From the IMG/VR virus record IMGVR_UViG_3300042445_000981, positions 1 to 25,340 of that record: a DNA stretch of 25,340 nucleotides; one strand, written 5' to 3'. Source of the DNA: a virus. Below the pieces are notes generated by a model that saw only the letters and a program-made list of their open reading frames with translations, had not been told where the DNA came from and searched no databases. This document shows, one piece after another, positions 18,215 to 24,615 of the stretch. Within the stretch, counting starts at the first letter, position 1. Each line of letters starts with the position of its first letter. Position numbers and translations under genes: made by a program.

Positions 18215-18272
18215 TGCTGCGAAAGCAGCATAGGTAGGTATAATACTTCTACTTTTCGCCGAACTTTACGCC
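18215..18272. repeat. GNRA-loop hairpin and ACTTT-CGCC direct repeat
   Basis: TGCTGC-GAAA-GCAGCA (18215-18230) is a perfect stem with a GNRA tetraloop on the plus strand. TATAAT follows on plus at 18239-18244, then two copies of ACTTT[TA]CGCC (18251-18260 and 18263-18272). It lies between the leftward operon and the end of the minus gene at 18283; it may terminate that gene or be a short plus transcript. Confidence 0.4.
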
Positions 18273-18282
18273 TTGATATAAT

Positions 18283-18396
18283 TTATTTTTTTAAATCAGA
18301 TATTTCTTTTTTTAACGGTTTAAGCATATGTAGAACTAAAACAAAATCTAATGCTAGTCCTACAATTAATCCAACAAAAAACCAAAGTACTTCCAT
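18283..18396 (-). CDS. 37-residue single-span membrane protein
   Basis: ATG at 18396 behind TAGGAG, encoding MEVLWFFVGLIVGLALDFVL and VLHMLKPLKKEISDLKK. One membrane span, then a basic amphipathic helix in the cytoplasm. TATAAT lies upstream on the minus strand near 18412. Holin/antiholin-like in size only. Confidence 0.6.
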   Translation of the reverse strand: MEVLWFFVGLIVGLALDFVLVLHMLKPLKKEISDLKK

Positions 18397-18444
18397 ATTT
18401 GCTCCTAAGCCTATATTATATACAATACAGTATATCGCATGAGT

Positions 18445-18473
18445 TTGACAAACCTTTACACATATGATATGCT
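18445..18473 (+). promoter_or_regulatory. Strong leaderless promoter of the 18480-21018 operon
   Basis: -35 TTGACA (18445-18450), a 17-bp spacer starting AACCTTT, -10 TATGCT (18468-18473), then AGATAT and ATG at 18480. The -35 sits in the palindrome GTTTG-A-CAAAC (18444-18452 region), which could be an operator half-shared with the minus gene at 18396. Confidence 0.7.
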
Positions 18474-18479
18474 AGATAT

Positions 18480-18614
18480 ATGAAAAAAATTATATCTATG
18501 ATAGTGGGTTTTGTATTATATATGTGGCATTATGATCCGTCTTTTGCTGGATGCCCCGCAGGAAAACACTCATACTGGCACAAACTATGTAAAAAATGTG
18601 GGAGATACAGATGA
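18480..18614 (+). CDS. 44-residue protein with hydrophobic N-terminus and Cys-rich tail
   Basis: Encodes MKKIISMIVGFVLYMWHYDP, SFAGCPAGKHSYWHKLCKKC, GRYR. The N-terminus looks like a signal peptide or anchor (KK then IISMIVGFVLYMW). The rest has three Cys and two His, possibly disulfide or metal linked. The start is predicted leaderless. First gene of the operon. Confidence 0.58.
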   Translation: MKKIISMIVGFVLYMWHYDPSFAGCPAGKHSYWHKLCKKCGRYR

Positions 18615-18709
18615 AAGAACCGTACGAATGGACCTTATTTTATTACATGATGGGTATCTCAACAGGTATTTTGTTTTCCCTTATATTATTTAGAGCAAAT
18701 AAAAAATAA
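18611..18709 (+). CDS. 32-residue membrane peptide
   Basis: Encodes MKEPYEWTLFYYMMGISTGI and LFSLILFRANKK. One span with a basic end. The start overlaps the previous stop (ATGA), and its end overlaps the next start (TAATG). Confidence 0.52.
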   Translation: MKEPYEWTLFYYMMGISTGILFSLILFRANKK

Positions 18710-18807
18710 TGCCAGAATTCTCAGATCTTGAGGAAGAGTTTTATGCTAAAGAGGGAAAGTATGAGATAATGGATGTAGAGAGATTTTATGGAGAAACTGA
18801 TGAATGA
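18709..18807 (+). CDS. 32-residue acidic peptide
   Basis: Encodes MPEFSDLEEEFYAKEGKYEI and MDVERFYGETDE. It overlaps its neighbours on both sides (TAATG before; 20 bp into the methylase gene). Strongly acidic. It may chiefly couple translation to the RsmI-like gene. Confidence 0.48.
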   Translation: MPEFSDLEEEFYAKEGKYEIMDVERFYGETDE

Positions 18808-19702
18808 TGACATGAACGCTGGAACCTGGGAAACAGACAGGATGGTTGAAGATTTCATGAAAACTAGATTACAAAGTACTTATTGCGATCATCATAATTT
18901 ATTTGATATGTTAACTTATCAAAAATGTATTGTTTGTGGATTTACTATAAAACATGAAAAACAAGGCAGGTTAGTCTTGCTTGGTACTGAAATTGGAAAT
19001 GCTTTTGATATTACACCTAGAGTTTTAGATGCTATTATAACTGCTGATTATATTATTTGTGAACATGAAGATAGTTTTAGACAATTGTGCGAATCATTAA
19101 GATTATCTCCTATAGGTGCCGTATTACCTTATGATGAATTTTCTGATCAAGAAAATAAAGGAATTGAAAAATTACAATGGCTCTATAATGAAATTGAAAA
19201 TGGTTTAAATGCGGTAATGATTGCTGATCAAGGAATGCCAATGATTATGGATCCAGGTGATTATATAGTTAAGGGTGCAATTAAACGTGGTATTTTAGTA
19301 ACAGCGTTTCCTGGACCAGATGCTCCAGTTACAGCATTAAACATATCTGGCTTAAATGCTTGGGATTTTACTTTTATTGGATCTTTGCCACATGATTTTA
19401 AAGTTAGAGATGATATATTTTATAAATTAATTTATGATAATAAAACAAACATATATTTTGATAGAGATCATACCCTAATGTCAAATCTTACTCACTTGTG
19501 TGAAGTTATTGGTGAAAGTAGAAAAATTGCAATATGTTTTAACATGACCAGAAGTGATCAAAATATAGTTAGAGGTACAGTAAAAGAAGTAATAGAACAT
19601 TTAATGCAAAATGGATATGATAAGCCTCGAAGAGATGCTGAATGGCTAATACAATTAACTGTTGTTGTTGAGGGTGCGGAACCAAAAAGGGCACACATAT
19701 AA
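18788..19702 (+). CDS. RsmI-like SAM methyltransferase (tetrapyrrole-methylase fold) with N-terminal zinc-finger-like part
   Basis: A 304-residue protein. Residues about 61-300 match the RsmI layout: LVLLGTEIGNAFDITPRVLD (63-82), ADYIICEHEDSF, VMIADQGMPMIMDPGDYIV (143-161), AFPGPDAPVTALNISGL (173-189; the PGP-A signature) and FTFIGSLP. Host RsmI 2'-O-methylates C1402 of 16S rRNA; the phage substrate is unknown. Residues 1-60 are an addition, with C33-x-H35-H36 and C47-x2-C50-G that may bind zinc. The ATG at 18800 behind GGAGAA is an alternative start. Its TAA overlaps the next ATG. Confidence 0.78.
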   Translation: MEKLMNDDMNAGTWETDRMVEDFMKTRLQSTYCDHHNLFDMLTYQKCIVCGFTIKHEKQGRLVLLGTEIGNAFDITPRVLDAIITADYIICEHEDSFRQLCESLRLSPIGAVLPYDEFSDQENKGIEKLQWLYNEIENGLNAVMIADQGMPMIMDPGDYIVKGAIKRGILVTAFPGPDAPVTALNISGLNAWDFTFIGSLPHDFKVRDDIFYKLIYDNKTNIYFDRDHTLMSNLTHLCEVIGESRKIAICFNMTRSDQNIVRGTVKEVIEHLMQNGYDKPRRDAEWLIQLTVVVEGAEPKRAHI

Positions 19703-19899
19703 TGGATGCTAGAGGAATACCAACGCCACAATGTCCAAGTTGTGCATCAACACTGCTTAAATTAACTGTAAAGTTTGATCCTGAAACATATGAAATTGAT
19801 TTATACTTTTTAGGAGACGCAGAATGTGCTGTTTGTGGTACACTTGTAACAGCCCCAACACCACTAGATTTGCCAGGAGCAGAAGATGATTACATGTGA
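19702..19899 (+). CDS. 65-residue zinc-ribbon protein
   Basis: Encodes MDARGIPTPQCPSCASTLLK, LTVKFDPETYEIDLYFLGDA, ECAVCGTLVTAPTPLDLPGA, EDDYM. CPSC and CAVCG flank a beta hairpin: a zinc ribbon. It starts at TAATG directly after the RsmI-like gene, so it may work with it. Confidence 0.68.
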   Translation: MDARGIPTPQCPSCASTLLKLTVKFDPETYEIDLYFLGDAECAVCGTLVTAPTPLDLPGAEDDYM

Positions 19900-20014
19900 G
19901 AAATGTAAAGAAGAATTGACTGACAACACTCATGACATGTTTTGGGAAAAACATCAAACTATTCCAGATGCATACAACTATGGTGATTTTAAAATTTGGT
20001 GTGTAAATAAATGA
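19886..20014 (+). CDS. 42-residue CxxC protein
   Basis: Encodes MITCEKCKEELTDNTHDMFW, EKHQTIPDAYNYGDFKIWCV, NK. CEKC plus a late Cys and two His. The start overlaps the previous end by 14 bp behind AGGAGC; it ends in ATGA with the next gene. Confidence 0.58.
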   Translation: MITCEKCKEELTDNTHDMFWEKHQTIPDAYNYGDFKIWCVNK

Positions 20015-20187
20015 GTTTAGAAAAAGATATTAAAAATATATTATTAGAAGTAGGGCAGACTATAAAAATACACACAATTGATGCAAATAATACTGCCATA
20101 GAATTAGATTATGATAGGCATACAATAAAACTATTAGAATTATTTAAAAAATATTTAGAAGAGGCAAAAAATGATAGCATGGCATAA
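20011..20187 (+). CDS. Hypothetical 58-residue helical protein
   Basis: Encodes MSLEKDIKNILLEVGQTIKI, HTIDANNTAIELDYDRHTIK, LLELFKKYLEEAKNDSMA. An alpha-beta-beta-alpha pattern with charged helices. It overlaps the next gene by 17 bp. No family was recognised. Confidence 0.58.
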   Translation: MSLEKDIKNILLEVGQTIKIHTIDANNTAIELDYDRHTIKLLELFKKYLEEAKNDSMA

Positions 20188-20401
20188 GCCAAACATGACT
20201 CCTGAAGAAATACAAGATTATTTGCGTCAAAACAGGGTAACCAAAGATGTGGCAGATGAAGATTTTGCATCTTATATTAAAAGATATGTAAAAAATAATG
20301 ATGAGTTGTTGCAAAAAATAGGATCTGATTTTGATGAAAATGGAACACCATATTGGCTAAAAGTAAAGAAAGATCAAATTAAAGGTAGAGATGATGTATA
20401 A
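20171..20401 (+). CDS. Hypothetical 76-residue charged protein
   Basis: Starts MIAWHKPNMTPEEIQDYLRQ. Helical, with mixed charge (KDVADEDFASYIKRYVKNND). TAATG junction with the oxygenase gene downstream, so translation of the two is probably coupled. Function unknown. Confidence 0.6.
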   Translation: MIAWHKPNMTPEEIQDYLRQNRVTKDVADEDFASYIKRYVKNNDELLQKIGSDFDENGTPYWLKVKKDQIKGRDDV

Positions 20402-21018
20402 TGACAAATAGTTTTGTTGATGTTTTTGGAAGTGGCATAGATAAAATTAAAACTATCAATAACTTTCTTGATCCATACTTGCTTGAAGCATTTAATAACT
20501 TTTTAAAAGATATGGCTAAAGAAAATAAAGACAAAGGTATGCATTTAAAAGATGGTGAAGATTTTGTTTTGCCTGAAGAACTTAGATACGCCATGTATCA
20601 ATACAATACAAAAGTTATTGAGGTTGCTGAGGAAGCATACGGTATGAAATTTACTGATGGACCCGCTTCAGATCCACTTGGATTTGTAATTCATAGGATT
20701 GGATCTTGTTCAGATCCACATACAGATGTTTTAGAGGCTGGTCTAGAGGCACAGAAGTCAGGTGATGAACAGTTAGTTGGATGGCGTGATGCTTGGGATG
20801 GATATCTGGCATGCAACATATATATAAACGATAACTACTCTGGAGGACAAGTATATTTTCCAGAAATACCATATGAGTTTAAGCCAGTATCAAATACACT
20901 TGTTATGTGGGCAGGTAATAAAAATTTTATACATGGGGTAAAAGATCCAATAGATGCGGATAGATTCACTCTAACTAGGTGGATTAAGTTTAAAGATTTT
21001 AATAAATACACTATATAA
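20401..21018 (+). CDS. 2OG-Fe(II) oxygenase, paralogue B1
   Basis: A 205-residue protein with canonical prolyl-hydroxylase-like motifs. H107-x-D109 (DPHTDV) is proximal; GYLACNIYINDNYSGGQVYF (134-153) is the double-stranded beta-helix core; H178 with R188 (IHGVKDPIDADRF) give the distal iron ligand and 2-oxoglutarate-binding Arg at the usual 10-residue spacing. It is closely related to the gene at 24001-24615, with a shared IHGVKDPID block. The substrate is unknown: protein Pro/Lys, nucleic acid or a small molecule. Last gene of the leaderless operon. Confidence 0.82.
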   Translation: MTNSFVDVFGSGIDKIKTINNFLDPYLLEAFNNFLKDMAKENKDKGMHLKDGEDFVLPEELRYAMYQYNTKVIEVAEEAYGMKFTDGPASDPLGFVIHRIGSCSDPHTDVLEAGLEAQKSGDEQLVGWRDAWDGYLACNIYINDNYSGGQVYFPEIPYEFKPVSNTLVMWAGNKNFIHGVKDPIDADRFTLTRWIKFKDFNKYTI

Positions 21019-21031
21019 AAATATTATATAT
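21019..21031. terminator. AT-rich convergent gap
   Basis: Two converging genes end 13 bp apart. ATAAAAAT (about 21016) and ATTTTTAT (about 21042) can pair across this gap. It may act as a weak bidirectional terminator. Confidence 0.3.
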
Positions 21032-21754
21032 TTATCTATAATTTTTATTAGACCTAAAACTTTTTTTATAAGAACCAGTTATCTTTTTAAACAAACCTTC
21101 ATTACGAATACTCATTTCTTCTTCAGAAACCTCTGTTAATTCTGAAGTCCAATCTTCTCTTTTAAAAGGTATTACTTGCATTATTGGTGTTCCTGCACTT
21201 ATCAAACCATTAAAATTCTTTTTAATAATAAATGGATTATTAATATCCGTTACTAGGGTGTCCGTATCAACAATACCAGTTAAACTTTTAAAAGGTAAAC
21301 TGTTGTATCCAATTGGATGAACAAACAAACAGGAGTATCCTGGAGGAGTTTTAATAATCCAATTAGAGTTCCACTTATATACTTGTTTTGTATACTCTTC
21401 TGGTATATCGTATCCATTAAACTGTTCAGGTGTCCATTTTGATACTGGCACTGTTGCTGAAGTAAAGAATGCTTCCTGTATTCCGTTAATATGTTCAAAC
21501 TTAATATCACAATGTAACTTAATTATATAGCCAGCAGATATACTATCTAAAACTGGCATACATTTTTTAACACCTACATTTGGTACTCCATGACTGTTGG
21601 GGGCATACTTCATTAGATGTTGCATGTTAAGATTTTGATCATTAATAAATGGATCTAATGATTTCCACCATTCAGGTATATTTTTAGATGCTGGCTCTGG
21701 GTGATCGTAAACCTTATTAAATTTATTTTTTGACTCAAACATTATTTTTGGCAT
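21032..21754 (-). CDS. Conserved phage protein of unknown function, cyanophage-like family
   Basis: A 240-residue protein. It contains IPEWWKSL (26-33), a KKCMPVLDSISAGYIIKLHC segment, WIIKTPPGYSCLFVHPIG, FKSLTGIVDTDT and ISAGTPIMQVIPFKRE. I recall this order (PEWWK, C-P-D-GYI-L, TPPGYS-FVHP, GTP-QVIPF) from proteins common in marine cyanophages, possibly annotated DUF6065; the exact family name is from memory. It looks like an all-beta fold. Its start is preceded by GAAAGG, with TATAAT near 21776. Function unknown. Confidence 0.65.
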   Translation of the reverse strand: MPKIMFESKNKFNKVYDHPEPASKNIPEWWKSLDPFINDQNLNMQHLMKYAPNSHGVPNVGVKKCMPVLDSISAGYIIKLHCDIKFEHINGIQEAFFTSATVPVSKWTPEQFNGYDIPEEYTKQVYKWNSNWIIKTPPGYSCLFVHPIGYNSLPFKSLTGIVDTDTLVTDINNPFIIKKNFNGLISAGTPIMQVIPFKREDWTSELTEVSEEEMSIRNEGLFKKITGSYKKSFRSNKNYR

Positions 21755-21774
21755 ATAAACCTTTCAATATTTAA

Positions 21775-22107
21775 TTATAGCATGTTGCGAATAACTTTGT
21801 TAATTATAGTCTTAGCCTGTCTTGATGTTATTTTATCAGCATCAAAAGTTTCAGTATAGCCACCTTGAGGCATATCCTCTTTACTTACAAAACCTTCACT
21901 CTTTGTTTTATCTTTCATCTTAGATAACACTATTCTTTCTACCTTACGTGCTATCATTATGCTATCAAAATACCAATACTCGACTATTTTCCAACCATTT
22001 GATCTATGGGTAGGGTATCTAGTATTACCTATGTCGTTTATTCCTACCTTAAATGCCCCGAATTTTTTGTGGTATATTAAATATAAAAGGGCTGGACCTC
22101 TATGCAT
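21775..22107 (-). CDS. GIY-YIG/T5orf172-like small protein
   Basis: About 110 residues from the ATG at 22107 (MHRGPALLYLIYHKKFGAFK). LLYLIYHKKFGAFKVGIND resembles the GIY-YIG nuclease core (LYLI-x-KVGI). It is followed by RYPTHRSNGWKIVEYWYFDS and a charged helix with an E that could be catalytic (VERIVLSKM). Related proteins act as nucleases or DNA-binding modules; activity here is not certain. The ATG at 22107 lies 6 bp after TATAAT, so a leaderless start is preferred over the ATG at 22125. Confidence 0.55.
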   Translation of the reverse strand: MHRGPALLYLIYHKKFGAFKVGINDIGNTRYPTHRSNGWKIVEYWYFDSIMIARKVERIVLSKMKDKTKSEGFVSKEDMPQGGYTETFDADKITSRQAKTIINKVIRNML

Positions 22108-22160
22108 ATATAGATTATATCGCATTGTGGTATACTTAAATCCTAAGAGAAAGGTACTCT
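22108..22160. promoter_or_regulatory. Overlapping divergent promoters
   Basis: Minus -10 TATAAT (22114-22119, reverse strand) is 6 bp from the ATG of the GIY-YIG-like gene. Plus extended -10 TGG-TATACT (22131-22136) serves the gene at 22161, which has an AAAGG site. The two -10s are only 11 bp apart, so polymerase bound at one would cover the other. Confidence 0.5.
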
Positions 22161-22454
22161 ATGTCATTTGAACAAGGAGTAGCACATATCAGCGAATGGT
22201 ATGAAAACAATGACGGTCAAGCAAGAAGAGATTTCGTAGTTAGAGATTTTGGAAATTATGTTTGGCATGTTAAACAGTCAGCAGAAAGAGGATCTATAGT
22301 AGTTACTGAAAACGTAGCATATCAAAGTGATCCACAATCTGGAGAAACATCAAAAGTTGACATATCTAATTTTTGCAACAGATGTATAAGTCCAGAAATT
22401 TACCAAGAGTTACAATTTACACATGCATGCCAATGCTGTAATTTTAAATGGTAA
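22161..22454 (+). CDS. Hypothetical 97-residue protein with C-terminal Cys pairs
   Basis: Starts MSFEQGVAHISEWYENNDGQ after GAGAAAGG. Beta-rich middle (FVVRDFGNYVWHVKQSAERG), then NFCNRCISPEIYQELQFTHA and CQCCNFKW at the end: CNRC and CQCC could form a zinc site. No family was recognised. It precedes the virion/lysis-like pair. Confidence 0.64.
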   Translation: MSFEQGVAHISEWYENNDGQARRDFVVRDFGNYVWHVKQSAERGSIVVTENVAYQSDPQSGETSKVDISNFCNRCISPEIYQELQFTHACQCCNFKW

Positions 22455-22462
22455 AACTAGGA

Positions 22463-22490
22463 TATAATTGTATTGGATAGTACGCTATCC
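22463..22490 (+). promoter_or_regulatory. Promoter -10 and 5'-end hairpin of the 22506 operon
   Basis: TATAAT at 22463-22468. GGATAG-TACG-CTATCC (22475-22490) starts where the mRNA would start (6-7 bp later), then AGGAAGAG and the ATG at 22506. A UNCG-type tetraloop at the very 5' end would protect the mRNA from decay. Confidence 0.5.
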
Positions 22491-22505
22491 AGGAAGAGAC
22501 AATAA

Positions 22506-22892
22506 ATGGGAATGTATATTCAAGAAAAAGATGACAAGGTAAAGCAATCATTTAAGCCTAAAAAATGGCAGCCTATGGTTCTTAATGGAAAAGATGCAAT
22601 TGTTCCAACGCAAGAAGGTAAATGCTTTTGGGAAGCACAACTACACTTGACTCTACCTAAAACAGGTAGACCAACATATGTAAAAATGAATTACTCAAGA
22701 GACTATAAAGGTAAAAACGATACCACTGGAACAAATACATACGCTATTCCTGCCGACATTGAATCTGTACAGTTTACACTTTCATGGTACTTTAATGCTA
22801 ATCCAAGCACACCAATTTCGTGTATGGTTTATCACAATGGATCAACAGACATTGTTTCTGAAATAAGACAATTCAAAGGAATGATATTATAA
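22506..22892 (+). CDS. Beta-rich protein, possible virion/tail protein
   Basis: A 128-residue protein starting MGMYIQEKDDKVKQSFKPKK. Mostly predicted strands, such as FWEAQLHLTLPKTGRPTYVK and ESVQFTLSWYFNANPSTPIS, in a jelly-roll-like pattern. It precedes the M23 peptidase with a TAATG overlap, a place often used by tail or host-wall-contact proteins. No named family was recognised; virion location is inferred from context. Confidence 0.6.
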   Translation: MGMYIQEKDDKVKQSFKPKKWQPMVLNGKDAIVPTQEGKCFWEAQLHLTLPKTGRPTYVKMNYSRDYKGKNDTTGTNTYAIPADIESVQFTLSWYFNANPSTPISCMVYHNGSTDIVSEIRQFKGMIL

Positions 22893-23281
22893 TGGGATTA
22901 CCAATCAAAGATGGAAAGATTACTACCGCTTACAAAAAGTTAGGCAAGATGTGGTCAAAAGGGTATCATACTGGGGTCGACTTTGCAGTTAAGACAGGTA
23001 CACCAGTAATTGCAGTTGCAGATGGAAAAATTGAACCAGCAAACTGGGGAAAATCATATGGAACTCAAGCAGTACAAAAAGTTGAAGGCGGATGGGTAAT
23101 CTATGCACATCTTTCTAAACTAGATGTAAAAGCAGGAGATAAAGTAACTAAAGGACAACAAATAGGATTAAGTGGAAACACAGGAAACTCTTCTGGCCCA
23201 CACTTACATTTTGAAATGAGAGATAATATTCGTTGGTCTGCTGGTAAAGATTTAGATCCACAAGTAATATTAGATAAATAG
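22892..23281 (+). CDS. M23 (LytM-type) zinc endopeptidase, endolysin-like
   Basis: A 129-residue protein, close to a bare LytM catalytic domain. Zinc ligands: H26 and D30 (YHTGVDF) and H106 (PHLHFEMR); H73 (YAHLS) and H104 assist catalysis. Typical core KTGTPVIAVADGKI and AGDKVTKGQQIGLSGNTGNS. It cuts peptide cross-links in peptidoglycan. No signal peptide or cell-wall-binding domain is seen, so it may be a tail-tip lysin or a holin-dependent endolysin. Confidence 0.88.
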   Translation: MGLPIKDGKITTAYKKLGKMWSKGYHTGVDFAVKTGTPVIAVADGKIEPANWGKSYGTQAVQKVEGGWVIYAHLSKLDVKAGDKVTKGQQIGLSGNTGNSSGPHLHFEMRDNIRWSAGKDLDPQVILDK

Positions 23282-23297
23282 AAAAGGAATTAATAAA

Positions 23298-24011
23298 ATG
23301 TCTGGCATGTTAATAGTAGGATCAATGCACCTTGGGCACCCTGAAGATATGAGTTACAAGATGGTTGAAGCCATAAAAGAAAGTGATGTTATATACACTG
23401 ACTACATGCCAGATAATTTATACTATGCTTTAGAGTTTTTTGGAATGTTGCCAGAAAGTTATGATATAAGAATATTAAAAAGTACTAACACTATGTTTGC
23501 AGATGAGTATCAAGTTAAAGAAGTGGTTGATCTTATTAAAAATGGTGAAACAGTTTTGCTTGTTGCTGGAGAAGGACAAGTTGGTATTGCAGATCCAGGA
23601 AATCAATTTATTCAGGCTTGCATAGAAGAAGATTTAAAATACACAATTTACCCTGGACCAAGTTCTCACATCACTGCTTTTGTGGCTAGTGGTATAACTA
23701 ATGGAGATTTTTATATATCATGTAACATGGAATATCCAGAAAAAACAATTGAATATTTTAAAGATCAGGATACGCCTTTAGTAATACCAATTTGGCAGCA
23801 CAGACTTGACGAAATAATAGAACTATTAGATACTAAATTTAAATTTACAAATAATAAAAATAAAAAAGTAACTTTGTGTTGCGACATGACTGCAAATGAA
23901 GAGTTATTTATAACTGATTGGGTAGATAAGATAGCAAAAAATGAAAAACTTAAAGAAATAAGACCATACGCAAAAATTATGTTAGTCGTTAGTGATTTTA
24001 TTAAGCAATAG
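23298..24011 (+). CDS. RsmI-like SAM methyltransferase, second copy
   Basis: A 237-residue protein, tetrapyrrole-methylase/RsmI superfamily, without the N-terminal zinc-finger part of its paralogue. It has MLIVGSMHLGHPEDMSYKMV, IKESDVIYTDY (26-36), VLLVAGEGQVGIADPGNQFI (86-105), and YPGPSSHITAFVASGI (118-133; PGPSS signature). GEGQVGIADPG replaces the usual SDAGTP-ISDPG. Closeness to RsmI is moderate, so the substrate could be rRNA or something else. AAAAGGAA precedes the ATG. It converges with the oxygenase at 24001, overlapping 11 bp. Confidence 0.74.
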   Translation: MSGMLIVGSMHLGHPEDMSYKMVEAIKESDVIYTDYMPDNLYYALEFFGMLPESYDIRILKSTNTMFADEYQVKEVVDLIKNGETVLLVAGEGQVGIADPGNQFIQACIEEDLKYTIYPGPSSHITAFVASGITNGDFYISCNMEYPEKTIEYFKDQDTPLVIPIWQHRLDEIIELLDTKFKFTNNKNKKVTLCCDMTANEELFITDWVDKIAKNEKLKEIRPYAKIMLVVSDFIKQ

Positions 24012-24615
24012 AATTATATTTATCAAAATCTTTAAATTTTATAGATCTATAAACGTTGTATCTATTTCCGTCTATTGGATCTTTAACACCATGAATAAAG
24101 TTTTTATTTCCAGCCCACATAACTAAAGAGTTTGCTTTTGGTTTAAACTCATAATTTCTTTCTGGAAAGTAAACCTGTCCTCCAGAGTAATCATCATTAA
24201 TATAAATATTACAAGAAAGATATCCATCCCAAGCATTTTTCCAATCAAACAACTCTTCCTCTTTAGGTTTTTGTCTATCTAAACCTTCAATAATATCAGT
24301 ATGCACAGGAGTTATTGCTCCAGGTGTAGCGATTGTTGCTGCAAGCATGTGTACGTTATCATCAACAAATTCCATACCATACAATTCTGTTGCAGTCTCA
24401 ATTATTTTTTTATTATATTTATTTTGTATTTCAATAATTTCTGAAGGGATAATCTTATCTATTTCTTCTTGAATATGCTGTCCTTCTTGTGGCTCTGATG
24501 CTGATACTGAATCTAAAAATTTTAACATTTTGTCATAGTCTTCAATATCCATAAAATTTTCTTTAGTTTTTATTAAACTAACGTCATTGCCTAGCACGTC
24601 TGCAAACGTGTTCAT
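24001..24615 (-). CDS. 2OG-Fe(II) oxygenase, paralogue B2
   Basis: A 204-residue protein. Proximal motif H105-x-D107 (VHTDII), core GYLSCNIYINDDYSGGQVYF (131-150), distal H175 and R185 (IHGVKDPIDGNRY). Near-identical core segments to the gene at 20401 show recent duplication, now on the opposite strand; the N-terminal 100 residues differ more, which may change the substrate. The ATG overlaps the stop of the upstream oxygenase (ATGA). Confidence 0.82.
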   Translation of the reverse strand: MNTFADVLGNDVSLIKTKENFMDIEDYDKMLKFLDSVSASEPQEGQHIQEEIDKIIPSEIIEIQNKYNKKIIETATELYGMEFVDDNVHMLAATIATPGAITPVHTDIIEGLDRQKPKEEELFDWKNAWDGYLSCNIYINDDYSGGQVYFPERNYEFKPKANSLVMWAGNKNFIHGVKDPIDGNRYNVYRSIKFKDFDKYNSIA

